Positions 33,649 to 42,363 of a stretch of DNA of 57,704 bases are shown piece after piece (position 1 is the stretch's first letter; each line of letters begins with the position of its first letter). Under the pieces are notes generated by a model. It ran no database searches and was not told where the DNA came from. It saw only the letters and a program-made list of their open reading frames with translations. Where the stretch lies: positions 1 through 57,704 of the IMG/VR virus record IMGVR_UViG_3300032245_001105; one strand, 5' to 3'. The stretch comes from a virus. A program made the position numbers and the translations under genes.

Positions 33649-36312
33649 TTAGTGTGTTGCCGTTTCCATAGTTAATGCTGTTAGTGATTGCCCGCTTGTG
33701 AAGGCCACTCGTACCCAAATTTCATTGTTCGTTGAGTTTGTTGAACTCAATGTACCAAATGTTGCTGTTACGCTCTTGTTAGTTTGCGCCGAGTTGAGTA
33801 CTGCTACTCCGCCCACCGCACATCCTGCTGATCCGTTTGCGCCTGTGCCTGTGCCTGGGATACCAGATCCTGCATAAGCAGTACTTAAATCCAACCAACC
33901 GTTTGTTGGGGCCGCATATACGTCAGTGCCGTTAGATGCATTACCTGGTAATGCCACCCATAAACCTGCAATAGTACCTGTGTACTTGACGTCAAACTTA
34001 GATACTGCTGTACGAATGAACTTCATTGTGAAGTATTGTGTTGTAGACTGGCCTGACAAGTTTGGCCCCACTGGCAAATAACCAGTAGAATAGTTTGTCT
34101 GACTCCAGGTCAATATACCTTGTGCGCCAGATCCAATGTTAATACAATCATATGTCTGTAGTGTACTGGTCTGTCCGTTCCAAATTGGCGAGCTGACATT
34201 ACCTGCTGTGTAAGTAGGATTGTTACTGCTACCTTGACTAGCAACACGGAATCCGTTACCAGAACCTGTACCTACCGAGTTAACAGGAATTGAAATTTCT
34301 TCAATATTGGTGGTATAACCGTTTTTGTATAATACAGTTACGCCCAATGCTGTGGTAAATGCCTGTGTAGCCGAACTGTATCCGTTGTAGGCTGTTAGGC
34401 TTGGTCCAGTTGAGCTGGAGCCAAATCCTGTAGTTATCAAGCTACTAGGTGTTTCAAAGTATGCACTGCCTGAGCTGGCATACAAGTTGCGTACCAATGG
34501 TGTAGCCGGTACTGGAGACAATCCGCTGTAAGCGACCGATGTTGGTGCTTGCCAGGCGCCGCCTGCACTACCAGTCATGAATGTGTCGCTGGTATAATAC
34601 ATATCACCGCTCAAGTTGGCAATGTTGCCCTTGAGTCTCAAGACTGATGTGGCTGTCAAGTGTGGTATTGTACTTGAGTACTGTACCACATTGCTGGTCA
34701 ATACAGCATTGGTGCCAGCTGTGGTCACATTACTGTATGTTGGTCCTGCAACTGTTGTGTTGTCATAGTAGAACAAGATTGGGTTTGTATTGGCACCGTT
34801 GTATGTGTCGTTGATCAATACTGTGTTCCATCCTGGCAATGCTGTGCCTGTGGCGTAAGTTGTGAATATTCTCCAGAAGTTGGCATTTACAGCACTGTTC
34901 ACGCTGTTGTAGTCCATGTTACGACCAATGCGTAAGTTACCTGTAGAAACGTTACCGCCTGCAACCAGTGTGTTGGCACCTGCGGCTTGTCCGTTCCAGT
35001 ATACTGTTACTGTGCCCGAATCGCCCAGGCCAACATCAGTGATGTTGCTGGTTTGGTATGTACTGGTTCTAATTGCGGCCACTGTTGTACCTGCGGCAGC
35101 TTGGTATGTGTTGCCCAATGCATTGTCTGTTTGGCTGAAGTTTGTGATTCTAGCAGAAGTTGTGCCGGTGGTTAATGTCAATGCTGTGGCACCAGGGAAA
35201 GCTGGTGGGCTTGGTGGTACCAGTTTGCCCAGGATGTAGTTTAATTGTGATACTGCGTCTGTCACTGTAGTAGATGTTGTTAATGTTACTGCGTTACTGA
35301 CCAAGTAACCAGATGCGTTGGCGCCAAGTTGGATACTGTTACCCAATAGCGAAGTGAAACTTAAATTACCAGCACCGTCGGTTGTAATGGTGTATCCACT
35401 AGTACCGCCTGTGATCTGCACATTGCTGATACTGCCCAGGCCAATTTTACCAGTGTTGCTGGTGATAGCATTGCCAGCAATGGTCAAGCTGGTTGAGCCA
35501 ACATTGGAGATAATGTAACCTGTGGTCAAGTTGCCTGTTACACCAACTGTACTGCTGAATGTACCTGTGGTAAATGCACCAGAACCTGGTGTTACATTAC
35601 CAATGGCTGTGGCCTGTATGCTGGTAGCATTGGCTGTGGTGAATACTGCTGAGCCAGGTGTTACATTGCCAATTGCTGTGACTTGTATACTTGTTGCATT
35701 GGCTGTGGTGAATACAGCCGAGCTGGGTGTTACGTTGCCGATTGGGGTAGCTTGTAATCCACCTGGGAATTGTCCCAATCCAGATGCGTAAACATTACCA
35801 GCAATACCTGCGCCACCTGCTACTACCAATGCACCAGTTGTTGTGCTTGTGCTTGTTGTTGTTCCGTAAATGTTGCTAGAAATACCTGTGATATTGCCAG
35901 CTCTGATGTTGGCCCAACCACTGATGTTGATAGAACCAGTTGTAATACCAGTTTCTGTTGTGGCCACTGCCGCAAATGTAGCGTCTGATTCTCTCCATAC
36001 AAAACCAGTGTTAACCGAGCCGTAACCTGCAAGATTTTGCAGGTTTCTGTTGTTGATCATACCAATATCGTATGTTGGGCTACCAGTATAACCGTTATTA
36101 AAAACAATTAACGGGTCGTTAACATAGGTATTTGTAGAGTTAATTGTACTTGTGTTACCAGTAACGCTTAAATTACCAAGAATGGTAACGTTACTGCTAA
36201 GTGTTAACGAAGGATTGAACAGAGCTCCAGTTAACGTACCTGACGCAATTTTAGCGTAGGTAATTGTTGCATCAGTAATCTGATTATTTTTAATCCGGGT
36301 AATATTGGCCAT
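33649..36312 (-). CDS. Tail fibre protein
   Basis: 887 residues. It begins MANITRIKNNQITDATITY, then has the 'NDPLIVFNNGYTGSPTYDIGMINN' module near residue 65, one TTTGALVVAGGAG repeat near 160, and three IGNVTPGSAVFTTA repeats near 195. A long beta-rich body follows (residues 380-760). The end (FDVKYTGTIAGLWVALPGN, then EIWVRVAFTSGQSLT) looks like a host-facing tip. AGGATG precedes the ATG, with GGTAAATAC at 36343-36350. Its stop is shared with the start of the giant fibre (TAATATG), so both are probably co-translated. Confidence 0.82.
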   Translation of the reverse strand: MANITRIKNNQITDATITYAKIASGTLTGALFNPSLTLSSNVTILGNLSVTGNTSTINSTNTYVNDPLIVFNNGYTGSPTYDIGMINNRNLQNLAGYGSVNTGFVWRESDATFAAVATTETGITTGSINISGWANIRAGNITGISSNIYGTTTSTSTTTGALVVAGGAGIAGNVYASGLGQFPGGLQATPIGNVTPSSAVFTTANATSIQVTAIGNVTPGSAVFTTANATSIQATAIGNVTPGSGAFTTGTFSSTVGVTGNLTTGYIISNVGSTSLTIAGNAITSNTGKIGLGSISNVQITGGTSGYTITTDGAGNLSFTSLLGNSIQLGANASGYLVSNAVTLTTSTTVTDAVSQLNYILGKLVPPSPPAFPGATALTLTTGTTSARITNFSQTDNALGNTYQAAAGTTVAAIRTSTYQTSNITDVGLGDSGTVTVYWNGQAAGANTLVAGGNVSTGNLRIGRNMDYNSVNSAVNANFWRIFTTYATGTALPGWNTVLINDTYNGANTNPILFYYDNTTVAGPTYSNVTTAGTNAVLTSNVVQYSSTIPHLTATSVLRLKGNIANLSGDMYYTSDTFMTGSAGGAWQAPTSVAYSGLSPVPATPLVRNLYASSGSAYFETPSSLITTGFGSSSTGPSLTAYNGYSSATQAFTTALGVTVLYKNGYTTNIEEISIPVNSVGTGSGNGFRVASQGSSNNPTYTAGNVSSPIWNGQTSTLQTYDCINIGSGAQGILTWSQTNYSTGYLPVGPNLSGQSTTQYFTMKFIRTAVSKFDVKYTGTIAGLWVALPGNASNGTDVYAAPTNGWLDLSTAYAGSGIPGTGTGANGSAGCAVGGVAVLNSAQTNKSVTATFGTLSSTNSTNNEIWVRVAFTSGQSLTALTMETATH

Positions 36313-36323
36313 GTATGATCATC

Positions 36324-36342
36324 CTAGCAAGAGTGTTGCTAG
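36324..36342. repeat. Inverted repeat beside the late promoter
   Basis: CTAGCAA / TTGCTAG with a 5-nt loop lies between the GGTAAATAC motif and the AGGATG ribosome site of the 887-residue fibre gene. If transcription starts about 6 nt after the motif, one arm is not in the RNA, so it may be a DNA operator rather than an RNA hairpin. Confidence 0.4.
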
Positions 36343-36350
36343 TATTTACC
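36343..36350 (-). promoter_or_regulatory. Late promoter motif for the long fibre genes
   Basis: GGTAAATAC on the minus strand, 30 nt before the ATG at 36312. The 125-bp gap 36313-36437 otherwise shows only the inverted repeat above. Confidence 0.6.
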
Positions 36351-36437
36351 AGACGAGAGTTTATTACCCTTGTTATGGGCGGATATCCAAATGTAAGTAT
36401 ATTACCATCGAGTGTTGATTACTGGGTTGTAATACAC

Positions 36438-38573
36438 TTACGACTTCATGATGTAACATAGTGCATAGTACGGTGGCAAGTTTTGCCCAGTACCACTGCT
36501 ACCCGTGCTGGCAATACTAATTCCCGTTGTTTTACTGTCAGTGCCGACAGTAAAAGCACCTGATGTATCGTCGCCATGGGCTTCGGCACCTTTAAGATCT
36601 GCGGGACCTTGATTAAAGTCATTTAAGTCGTAAAGGCTTACCGAGTGAGAGTGTCCAGGGTCAGTAATACTGTGAGTGTGACTTACCACTATAGCATCTG
36701 CTGTACCACCAGTTGCTCCAACTGAATACGTGCTGCCGGCTCCAACTACAAATCGATCTTGTAAGTTGGGTGTGCCATTGGCTCCATTACACAGGTACCA
36801 ACCGTAAGGAATCGATGCACTTGACCCCGACCACATGACAATTATACCAGTTGGTAACATACTGCGTACAAATGCCGTGGTTGCCAATTGTGTGTTGTTT
36901 ACAGAAATATTTGCAGTTGGTGCTGTGACATTCCCAGTCAGTGTAGAATTCCCACTGACTGTCAAGTTACCTGTAACACTTAGGTTACTGGTTGAAATAT
37001 TACCAGTGGTTAAATAAGCAGCCACATTGGTATTGCCGTAGGTTCCTGCTTGAACTGGCAAATTGGTCAATAGGCCACCATTGCCTTTGACATAATTGGC
37101 GGTCAAGTTACCTGCTGTGGTCAAGTTGGCCGCAGTAATGTTGCCAGTTGTGGTAATGGTTGATGTAGTTAGATATGCCGCAACATTGGTGTTGCTGTAG
37201 AGTATTGTGTTCGCATAGGTATAGAAACTGCCAATGTTGGCATTAATGCTGTCAATTGATGCCTGTTGTGTGCCCGCATTTGCTACTGTGCTATATGTTG
37301 TATTAGAATAGGTATAGAAACTGCCAATATTGGCATTAATACTATTAATTGATGAATTCTGTGTGGCAGCGTTGACCCACAATGATCCAATATTGGCACC
37401 AATGTAAGATTGAACATTGGCGTTACTGTATATGCTACCTTGTGGATTGGCCACAAGATATGCGGCCACCTGTGCATTACCGTAGGTATAAAAATTATTA
37501 AGACCATTAACAATATTACCATTGACTGTTAGATTACCAGATATTACCAAGTCATCACTTAATACAGAATTTACGCTTACAGCCGCGCCCAAGAAACGAA
37601 TATCAATGATGTCAGTTGCTTCTGGGATTTCTGTAAAAGTAATTTGATTTGTATTAACAGTATAAGCCACCGTTGGGCGTTGAATAATACCGTTGATGCT
37701 AACAATAACCCCAATAGTTGTTGCTTCTTGCTCTAACGAGTAGATTGCACTGACGCCATCGGGTACAATCTGTTGGTCTGTCACTGTGTTGGTAATTGGA
37801 ATCCAGGCATTACCATCAAAGTATTCTATGGATGGTAATTCAGTATTAAAGCGTACTAGTCCGTTTTGCCCTGGTGGTCGTTGCGCTGTGGTTCCAACAG
37901 GAAAACGCAATGCTCCAGTTCCGCCAATGGTTACCACATTACCAGTATTGCCTGTTATGGTATCTGCATGAATATTTCCATAAAACGTGCTGATTACACT
38001 ACCTGCATTTATATTTCCACTATAAGTTGAAAAATAGCCCGGTAGGTAAGCTGATACATTGGCATTGGCGTACACCAGCGAAAATAATGTAGTTATGTTC
38101 GCTGTTACATTCCCTACATTTTCGTTAATTATCGAAATAGCATCAGTTACTGTGGTAGTTGACGATAATGTAACAGCATTGCTAAAACTACCACTGGTAT
38201 TAGAACCCAATGTGACATTGTTACCAGTAAGTACATCAAGTCCAGCGATCACATTTATGTTGCCAAATGCCAAATTACCTGCACCATCGGTATAGATAAC
38301 ATCATAGCTTGTACCACCACTCAATACAACATTTGATGGTGTGCCTAAATTAATTTTACCAGTATCACTTGTTATGGTATTGCCCAATATGCTCAAATTG
38401 GCTAGATGCACATTGCCCATCACGTCCAAACTCTGTGTTGGGATAACGGTGTTGACACCCAATCTACGATTGGTAACATCAAAATATACCAAATTTGTGT
38501 CGACAGAAAGATCAACCCCTTGACGTGACAAGTCGGTTTGTAGCATTGGTCCTGATATTTTACCAATGGCCAT
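36438..38573 (-). CDS. Short-tail-fibre-like protein with tail collar domain
   Basis: 711 residues. The last 145 are a phage tail collar domain: LPTGIIVMWSGSSASIPYGW, YLCNGANGTPNLQDRFVVGAG, and a metal-binding region with HTHSITDPGHSHS (two H-x-H pairs, as in the iron-binding needle of T4 gp12-type tips), ending NLPPYYALCYIMKS. Upstream are the 'IVSINGIIQRPTVAYTV' module (near residue 290) and repeats of the form NIGSFYTYSNT that suggest a coiled or beta-helical shaft. It may be the gp12-like short tail fibre. The AAGGATCC ribosome site overlaps the end of the upstream gene's region. Confidence 0.8.
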   Translation of the reverse strand: MAIGKISGPMLQTDLSRQGVDLSVDTNLVYFDVTNRRLGVNTVIPTQSLDVMGNVHLANLSILGNTITSDTGKINLGTPSNVVLSGGTSYDVIYTDGAGNLAFGNINVIAGLDVLTGNNVTLGSNTSGSFSNAVTLSSTTTVTDAISIINENVGNVTANITTLFSLVYANANVSAYLPGYFSTYSGNINAGSVISTFYGNIHADTITGNTGNVVTIGGTGALRFPVGTTAQRPPGQNGLVRFNTELPSIEYFDGNAWIPITNTVTDQQIVPDGVSAIYSLEQEATTIGVIVSINGIIQRPTVAYTVNTNQITFTEIPEATDIIDIRFLGAAVSVNSVLSDDLVISGNLTVNGNIVNGLNNFYTYGNAQVAAYLVANPQGSIYSNANVQSYIGANIGSLWVNAATQNSSINSINANIGSFYTYSNTTYSTVANAGTQQASIDSINANIGSFYTYANTILYSNTNVAAYLTTSTITTTGNITAANLTTAGNLTANYVKGNGGLLTNLPVQAGTYGNTNVAAYLTTGNISTSNLSVTGNLTVSGNSTLTGNVTAPTANISVNNTQLATTAFVRSMLPTGIIVMWSGSSASIPYGWYLCNGANGTPNLQDRFVVGAGSTYSVGATGGTADAIVVSHTHSITDPGHSHSVSLYDLNDFNQGPADLKGAEAHGDDTSGAFTVGTDSKTTGISIASTGSSGTGQNLPPYYALCYIMKS

Positions 38574-38582
38574 TATGGATCC

Positions 38583-39005
38583 TTATACTGCGTTGGTACT
38601 GTTTAAATTATGTATAACAGTAATTGTTTGTCCGTATTCACCGTTAGTTGGACTTAGCGATATTGATGATGTGCCGTTAAATGTGTAATTGGTAACAGGT
38701 TGCTGATAAACTCCGCCCACAAACACCACCACATTTGCTTCTTGCCCATAGGCATAAGTGTAAGTCATCGGGCCATACGACGTTGTGGAGTTGGCAGTTG
38801 TAAATGTGTCTTTAACAATGTTAACTGTACCAATTTTGGCAATTTGGTTCCACGAGCCATCATAGTAAAATTCAACTTTACTGTTGGTTGAATTAAATCT
38901 AACAACACCATCAACCGGAGCATCAGATAGACTTTGACTGCCAATTGGCAATCTCACGCCTAACGATCCAGGTGCTATGTCAGGGTTCTTTAGTAGTCTT
39001 GCCAT
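38583..39005 (-). CDS. Small virion protein with shared fibre module
   Basis: 140 residues. The start MARLLKNPDIAPGSLGVRLP and VVRFNSTNSKVEFYYDGSW are typical of small T4-like structural proteins. Residues 85-135 (NVVVFVGGVYQQPVTNYTF) are a version of the 'IVSINGIIQxPxxAY' module found in the 711- and 2202-residue fibres. It lies between two fibre-operon genes with 2-9 bp gaps. It probably attaches to or caps a fibre, but the role is not known. Confidence 0.7.
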   Translation of the reverse strand: MARLLKNPDIAPGSLGVRLPIGSQSLSDAPVDGVVRFNSTNSKVEFYYDGSWNQIAKIGTVNIVKDTFTTANSTTSYGPMTYTYAYGQEANVVVFVGGVYQQPVTNYTFNGTSSISLSPTNGEYGQTITVIHNLNSTNAV

Positions 39006-39007
39006 TA

Positions 39008-39319
39008 TTATATTCCAATCGAACTTACAGTTGAAGTAACTGTGTTTGCTGCCGAGCAGTTGGCCTTAACTGTGTCGCCATCCGACAAAATAAATTTTTC
39101 AGCATACACAATTAATGTATTGTAGGCTGTGACACTGACATTGGAATAGATAATAGTACCGTTACCGGCTGTGCTACCGTTGGGAACTAAAAATATATTT
39201 GCGTATGCGTTGTTTGCTGTGTAGTTGCACAAGTGAATTGTGGTAATGGCGCTTGAGCCACTGCTGGCATAAATGTTAGCGGCATTGCCTGTGCCAAGTG
39301 CTGTGTTTAGAATAGCCAT
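39008..39319 (-). CDS. Small beta-rich virion protein
   Basis: 103 residues, MAILNTALGTGNAANIYAS to VTSTVSSIGI, a single beta-sandwich-sized domain with no Cys cluster or membrane segment. AGGAAC lies before the ATG. Similar small domains occur as decoration proteins in T4-like phages, but I cannot name this one. It is in the fibre operon, 2 bp before the next gene. Confidence 0.65.
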   Translation of the reverse strand: MAILNTALGTGNAANIYASSGSSAITTIHLCNYTANNAYANIFLVPNGSTAGNGTIIYSNVSVTAYNTLIVYAEKFILSDGDTVKANCSAANTVTSTVSSIGI

Positions 39320-39333
39320 TTAATTTGTTCCTA

Positions 39334-39963
39334 TCATCCAAAAATAATACTGTATTTAATTGCGGCACTCTTGGTTGCCAATTCGTTTGTTGCCCCAGTG
39401 CTTTGCACGGTGTAAAGTCCTGAACCACCACCGCCGGCACTAGTGGTATATATCACCGTATTGCCTGCCAGTGCAGTTGGTGCAACTGATGTTGTGGCCA
39501 TTGCAACATTATTATTGATTCCAACATAACTTGATGTGCTTGAATAAATTTGATAGTTTTGTACATCCAAGTTGCCGCCCAATACAGGAGCGGTGTCTTG
39601 TGATACTGCTGTCAATGCCGATCCAGCACCGGCGGTAGTGGCAATGTTAGCATAAGTAGATCCGTTTGTGGTAACTTGCCAATTTTTAACCGATTCATTC
39701 CAGCGTAACTGTACATTAGCCAGTGTTCCGCGATCCACTTCGATACCGGCATTTAATGTTGGTGCAATACCGGGACTCAGTCCTGCATTTAATGTAATGA
39801 CATTGTCAAATATTGCAGTATTTGTTGTACTGAGAGAAGCTTGACTACCCAATACTATCAAATTTCCAGTTATAGTGACCAAAGAAGTGTCCATGGTAAC
39901 TGTGTCGCTGATGTTGATTGTTTTCAGCGTGTAACTGGTATTAATTCTTTTGTTCAAGGCCAT
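39334..39963 (-). CDS. Virion protein with shared fibre module
   Basis: 209 residues. Residues 28-105 include 'TAIFDNVITLNAGLSPGIAPTLNAG', 'IEVDRGTLANVQLRWNESVKNW', a variant of the module used in the fibres here (DPLI..DIG..W). This is followed by LGGNLDVQNYQIYS and a short tip with YTVQSTGATNELATKSAA. It likely forms a small fibre or adapter. CATAAATAC and the CGGAAAT ribosome site precede the ATG, so this is the first gene of the fibre operon. Confidence 0.72.
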   Translation of the reverse strand: MALNKRINTSYTLKTINISDTVTMDTSLVTITGNLIVLGSQASLSTTNTAIFDNVITLNAGLSPGIAPTLNAGIEVDRGTLANVQLRWNESVKNWQVTTNGSTYANIATTAGAGSALTAVSQDTAPVLGGNLDVQNYQIYSSTSSYVGINNNVAMATTSVAPTALAGNTVIYTTSAGGGGSGLYTVQSTGATNELATKSAAIKYSIIFG

Positions 39964-39985
39964 TGTGGTATTTCCGTTATTGTAG

Positions 39986-39993
39986 TATTTATG
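39986..39993 (-). promoter_or_regulatory. Late promoter motif at the head of the fibre operon
   Basis: CATAAATACTA on the minus strand, 22 nt before the ATG at 39963. Confidence 0.65.
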
Positions 39994-40016
39994 CAGTTTA
40001 AAAATATGCAGAATTC

Positions 40017-40046
40017 AAAAAAATAGCACCCGAAGGTGCTATTTTT
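40017..40046 (-). terminator. Rho-independent terminator with UUCG loop
   Basis: An 11-bp stem AAAATAGCACC / GGTGCTATTTT with loop TTCG on the minus strand and seven T. It ends the 219-residue gene's transcript. Confidence 0.92.
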
Positions 40047-40060
40047 GGAGTGCTTGACTA

Positions 40061-40720
40061 TTAAGCTGGGTTTACCTGAACATAAGTTGTGGTTGGTGCA
40101 CCTAGGCGATAGTAGAACTTGTTACCACCAAAGTCATATACCCAACGGTTTGTGATGCGTGTGGCGTATGCGCTGGTTGTGATTGCAGTACCTGTAGATG
40201 CCGCAACGTTACCTGTTGCTAAAACTGTAACATTACCTGTACCGTTTACTGCTGTAACTTGTGCCACAGAAGAAATGTTGGCACTGGGACTGGTCCATCT
40301 GATGTAGTCACCAACACGAGCTGTTGCGATTGGTCCAGTTGCTGGTGTGCGTGTATCGTTGGTTACATAAGCACCAGTTGCACCACCGGCCACGTTGGCT
40401 GCCGCAACGTTGGCTGCACCACCTGCATTCAAGTTGATCAAAATGTTCATTTGACCAGCTGACAAGTTGGGGCTGTTGACCAATGTACAGGTGCCAAAGC
40501 GTGTGCCATCATAAACATAAAACTTATGAGCACCTTTTTGGCGTTGTATATTACCAGCAACAGAGCTGCCACCTGTTACATAAACCTGTGGGCTGATTTG
40601 GTAACCGGTTTGACTTGTGTTACCACCTGTACCACCGATTGGGTTACCACCGATCAAAATAGGACTTACATATTTGTCTGTGGTTGCGTTATTCTTTGTA
40701 ATTTTTAGTTTGTTTGCCAT
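40061..40720 (-). CDS. Probable head decoration or virion protein
   Basis: 219 residues. MANKLKITKNNATTDKYVSP, then KGAHKFYVYDGTRFGTCTLVN and the end RITNRWVYDFGGNKFYYRL with YVQVNPA match a structural protein of environmental T4-like phages encoded near gp23. A decoration role on the head is likely from position but not certain. It is a single-gene unit: GGTAAATA (40797-40804), a long leader with CAAGGAG before the ATG, and a strong terminator. The leader (40721-40795) is GC-rich and can fold. Confidence 0.72.
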   Translation of the reverse strand: MANKLKITKNNATTDKYVSPILIGGNPIGGTGGNTSQTGYQISPQVYVTGGSSVAGNIQRQKGAHKFYVYDGTRFGTCTLVNSPNLSAGQMNILINLNAGGAANVAAANVAGGATGAYVTNDTRTPATGPIATARVGDYIRWTSPSANISSVAQVTAVNGTGNVTVLATGNVAASTGTAITTSAYATRITNRWVYDFGGNKFYYRLGAPTTTYVQVNPA

Positions 40721-40796
40721 TTGTTTTCTCCTTGTGTTAGCGTTCTAAGCTACGCGAAGTGGCGCTCCGCGAACTCTCCTTTAAGAGCGAACATTA

Positions 40797-40804
40797 TATT
40801 TACC
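40797..40804 (-). promoter_or_regulatory. Late promoter motif for the decoration gene
   Basis: GGTAAATA on the minus strand, with about 75 nt of leader. It is divergent from the sigma70 promoter at 40812. Confidence 0.6.
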
Positions 40805-40811
40805 ATTTTTG

Positions 40812-40839
40812 TTGACTTTACCACAGTACCGCGTATAAT
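40812..40839 (+). promoter_or_regulatory. Sigma70-type promoter, overlapped by a late motif
   Basis: TTGACT (40812-40817), a 16-bp spacer and TATAAT (40834-40839). The sequence TTAAATAC (40839-40846) follows directly, so an early and a late element may drive the same small gene. Confidence 0.75.
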
Positions 40840-40861
40840 TAAATACGAAAAGGAACATATC

Positions 40862-41101
40862 ATGGATGTAGATTCAGCGGCAACATTTTTATCATGTGCA
40901 ATACTATTTGGAGCAGGCTTTGCCATCCTTGGTATCACAATTATTTTTCTAAACAATATCATTCACAAATATTGGAAACCGGTTCGTATCTTCACTGAAG
41001 ACAGTTGGGTATTCAACATGGGCAATACGCCTCCTGCCAGATTTGCTGAACCACATGAAATAGAACCAAAGATTCCTCCTGTACTGGACAAGAAACAATA
41101 G
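40862..41101 (+). CDS. Small membrane protein
   Basis: 79 residues from the ATG at 40862, chosen for the AAGGAAC ribosome site and the promoter just upstream. Residues 8-32 (FLSCAILFGAGFAILGITIIF) form one hydrophobic helix. The rest is a short cytoplasmic or periplasmic tail with RIFTEDSWVFNMGNTPPARF and a Pro/Glu-rich end. No known holin or lysis motif is seen. It is on the strand opposite to the capsid genes and between them. It may act in the host membrane early in infection (superinfection exclusion or similar), but the sequence does not say what it does. Confidence 0.72.
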   Translation: MDVDSAATFLSCAILFGAGFAILGITIIFLNNIIHKYWKPVRIFTEDSWVFNMGNTPPARFAEPHEIEPKIPPVLDKKQ

Positions 41102-41105
41102 TCAA

Positions 41106-41135
41106 CAAAAAAGGGCCTTTCGGCCCTTTTTTGTT
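41106..41135. terminator. Bidirectional terminator between membrane protein and gp23
   Basis: An 11-bp stem AAAAAAGGGCC / GGCCCTTTTTT with a 4-nt loop (GAAA on the minus strand) and T-runs in both directions. It can end both convergent genes. Confidence 0.9.
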
Positions 41136-41168
41136 TTTCCTTCCCATCCCTGAGAAAGCTCGTTCCAA

Positions 41169-42338
41169 TTACTGGAATGATAAGTTGCTTACTGCAATGC
41201 TTTCTAGGTAGTCGGCAGCGTTACCCAAAGATGACGCTGTGTTTGTTAACTCAACATATCCGTAACGAGTCATAAAGCCTACGACTGGTTCGAATGTAGC
41301 TGGGTCAAGAACAACACCAGAACTCATTAGAGGAATATATGGGCAATAGAACGCGGCTGCATCAGCCTCGCTAGTACCTTTGTATCCAACTAATACAGAA
41401 GCTGTGTCAGATGCATAGCTATCAACATAGATACGCATTGCACCATTCAATGTACCAACAAACTTGGTGTTTGTAGGAGCTTCGAATGTGCCTTCTGTTG
41501 TGCGAGCAAATGCGCTAGTAGTTGCAGATTGCAATACTGTCAATGCGGCTGGAGATACAACTGCCCAGTTAGCGGCGCCACGACGTGTGCGTTGTGCGAT
41601 CAAGTTAGCGGCACGGTTGATAACAACTGCCAATGCGGCATGCTCGTCACCAACGAATGTAGCTGTACCAGATACTGTAGCTTGGTTGTATGTGTATGTA
41701 GAACCGCTTAGAGCACGTAGGCTACCAAGAATTTCTTGGTCGATTTCAACTGTGATTTCTTGAGCCAAAGCTGCCATGATTTCTGCTTCAACATCCAAAC
41801 CGTGCATAGACTGTGCGTCTTGAGCGGCTTCAAATGTCCAACGAGCAGACAATTTACGTGTTTTAGCTTCAACAACTTGTTTCAAGATCTGAACGTTGAT
41901 ACGACGACCTGGAACTCCTTCAAGAGCCGCAGTAGACTGAGCCTTGTCATCTGCACCACCCGAGTATGCCGAAGCAATCTTGAATGGGCTTAATGCTTCT
42001 TCACCAGCAGTAACATCAGTACCACTTGTGCTGTCAACGCTGTCAGCGTAACGAACACGTAGAGTATGGATTTGACTAACTGGACCTGTCATTGGTTGTA
42101 CACCAACGATTTCGTTAGCAATAACTGTAGGCATAACACGACGGATAACTGGTAAAATCACACGGTTTAATGTGGAGATGTTACCAGCTGATGTTCCGCC
42201 AACTGTTGCGCTCTCAGCTAAATGCTTACGAGTGTTTTCCAAAATGGCTGCCATCGATGTACGACGTGAACCTTGTAGGCCTTCTAACAGGGCTTCTTTG
42301 GTTTCGCCCCAACGGCTTTCTAATAATACTTGTGACAT
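41169..42338 (-). CDS. gp23: Major capsid protein gp23
   Basis: 389 residues. The fit to T4-like gp23 is clear: LNRVILPVIRRVMPTVIAN and VGVQPMTGPVSQIHTLRVRY in the N-terminal third, MHGLDVEAEIMAALAQEITV and EIDQEILGSL in the middle, NWAVVSPAAL and the terminal PVVGFMTRYGYVELTN. T4 gp23 (521 residues) loses 65 residues to gp21; this one is shorter. A candidate cut site is LLEG near residue 18. AAGGAAAAAGGAAAA (two overlapping ribosome sites) precedes the ATG. It is last in the 20-21-22-23 head operon. Confidence 0.95.
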   Translation of the reverse strand: MSQVLLESRWGETKEALLEGLQGSRRTSMAAILENTRKHLAESATVGGTSAGNISTLNRVILPVIRRVMPTVIANEIVGVQPMTGPVSQIHTLRVRYADSVDSTSGTDVTAGEEALSPFKIASAYSGGADDKAQSTAALEGVPGRRINVQILKQVVEAKTRKLSARWTFEAAQDAQSMHGLDVEAEIMAALAQEITVEIDQEILGSLRALSGSTYTYNQATVSGTATFVGDEHAALAVVINRAANLIAQRTRRGAANWAVVSPAALTVLQSATTSAFARTTEGTFEAPTNTKFVGTLNGAMRIYVDSYASDTASVLVGYKGTSEADAAAFYCPYIPLMSSGVVLDPATFEPVVGFMTRYGYVELTNTASSLGNAADYLESIAVSNLSFQ

Positions 42339-42363
42339 AATTTTTCCTTTTTCCTTTTAGGGT

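Noticed and set aside
40721-40862. Upstream start for the small membrane protein
   Set aside because: The added 47 residues would precede the sigma70 promoter and run antisense to the decoration gene leader.
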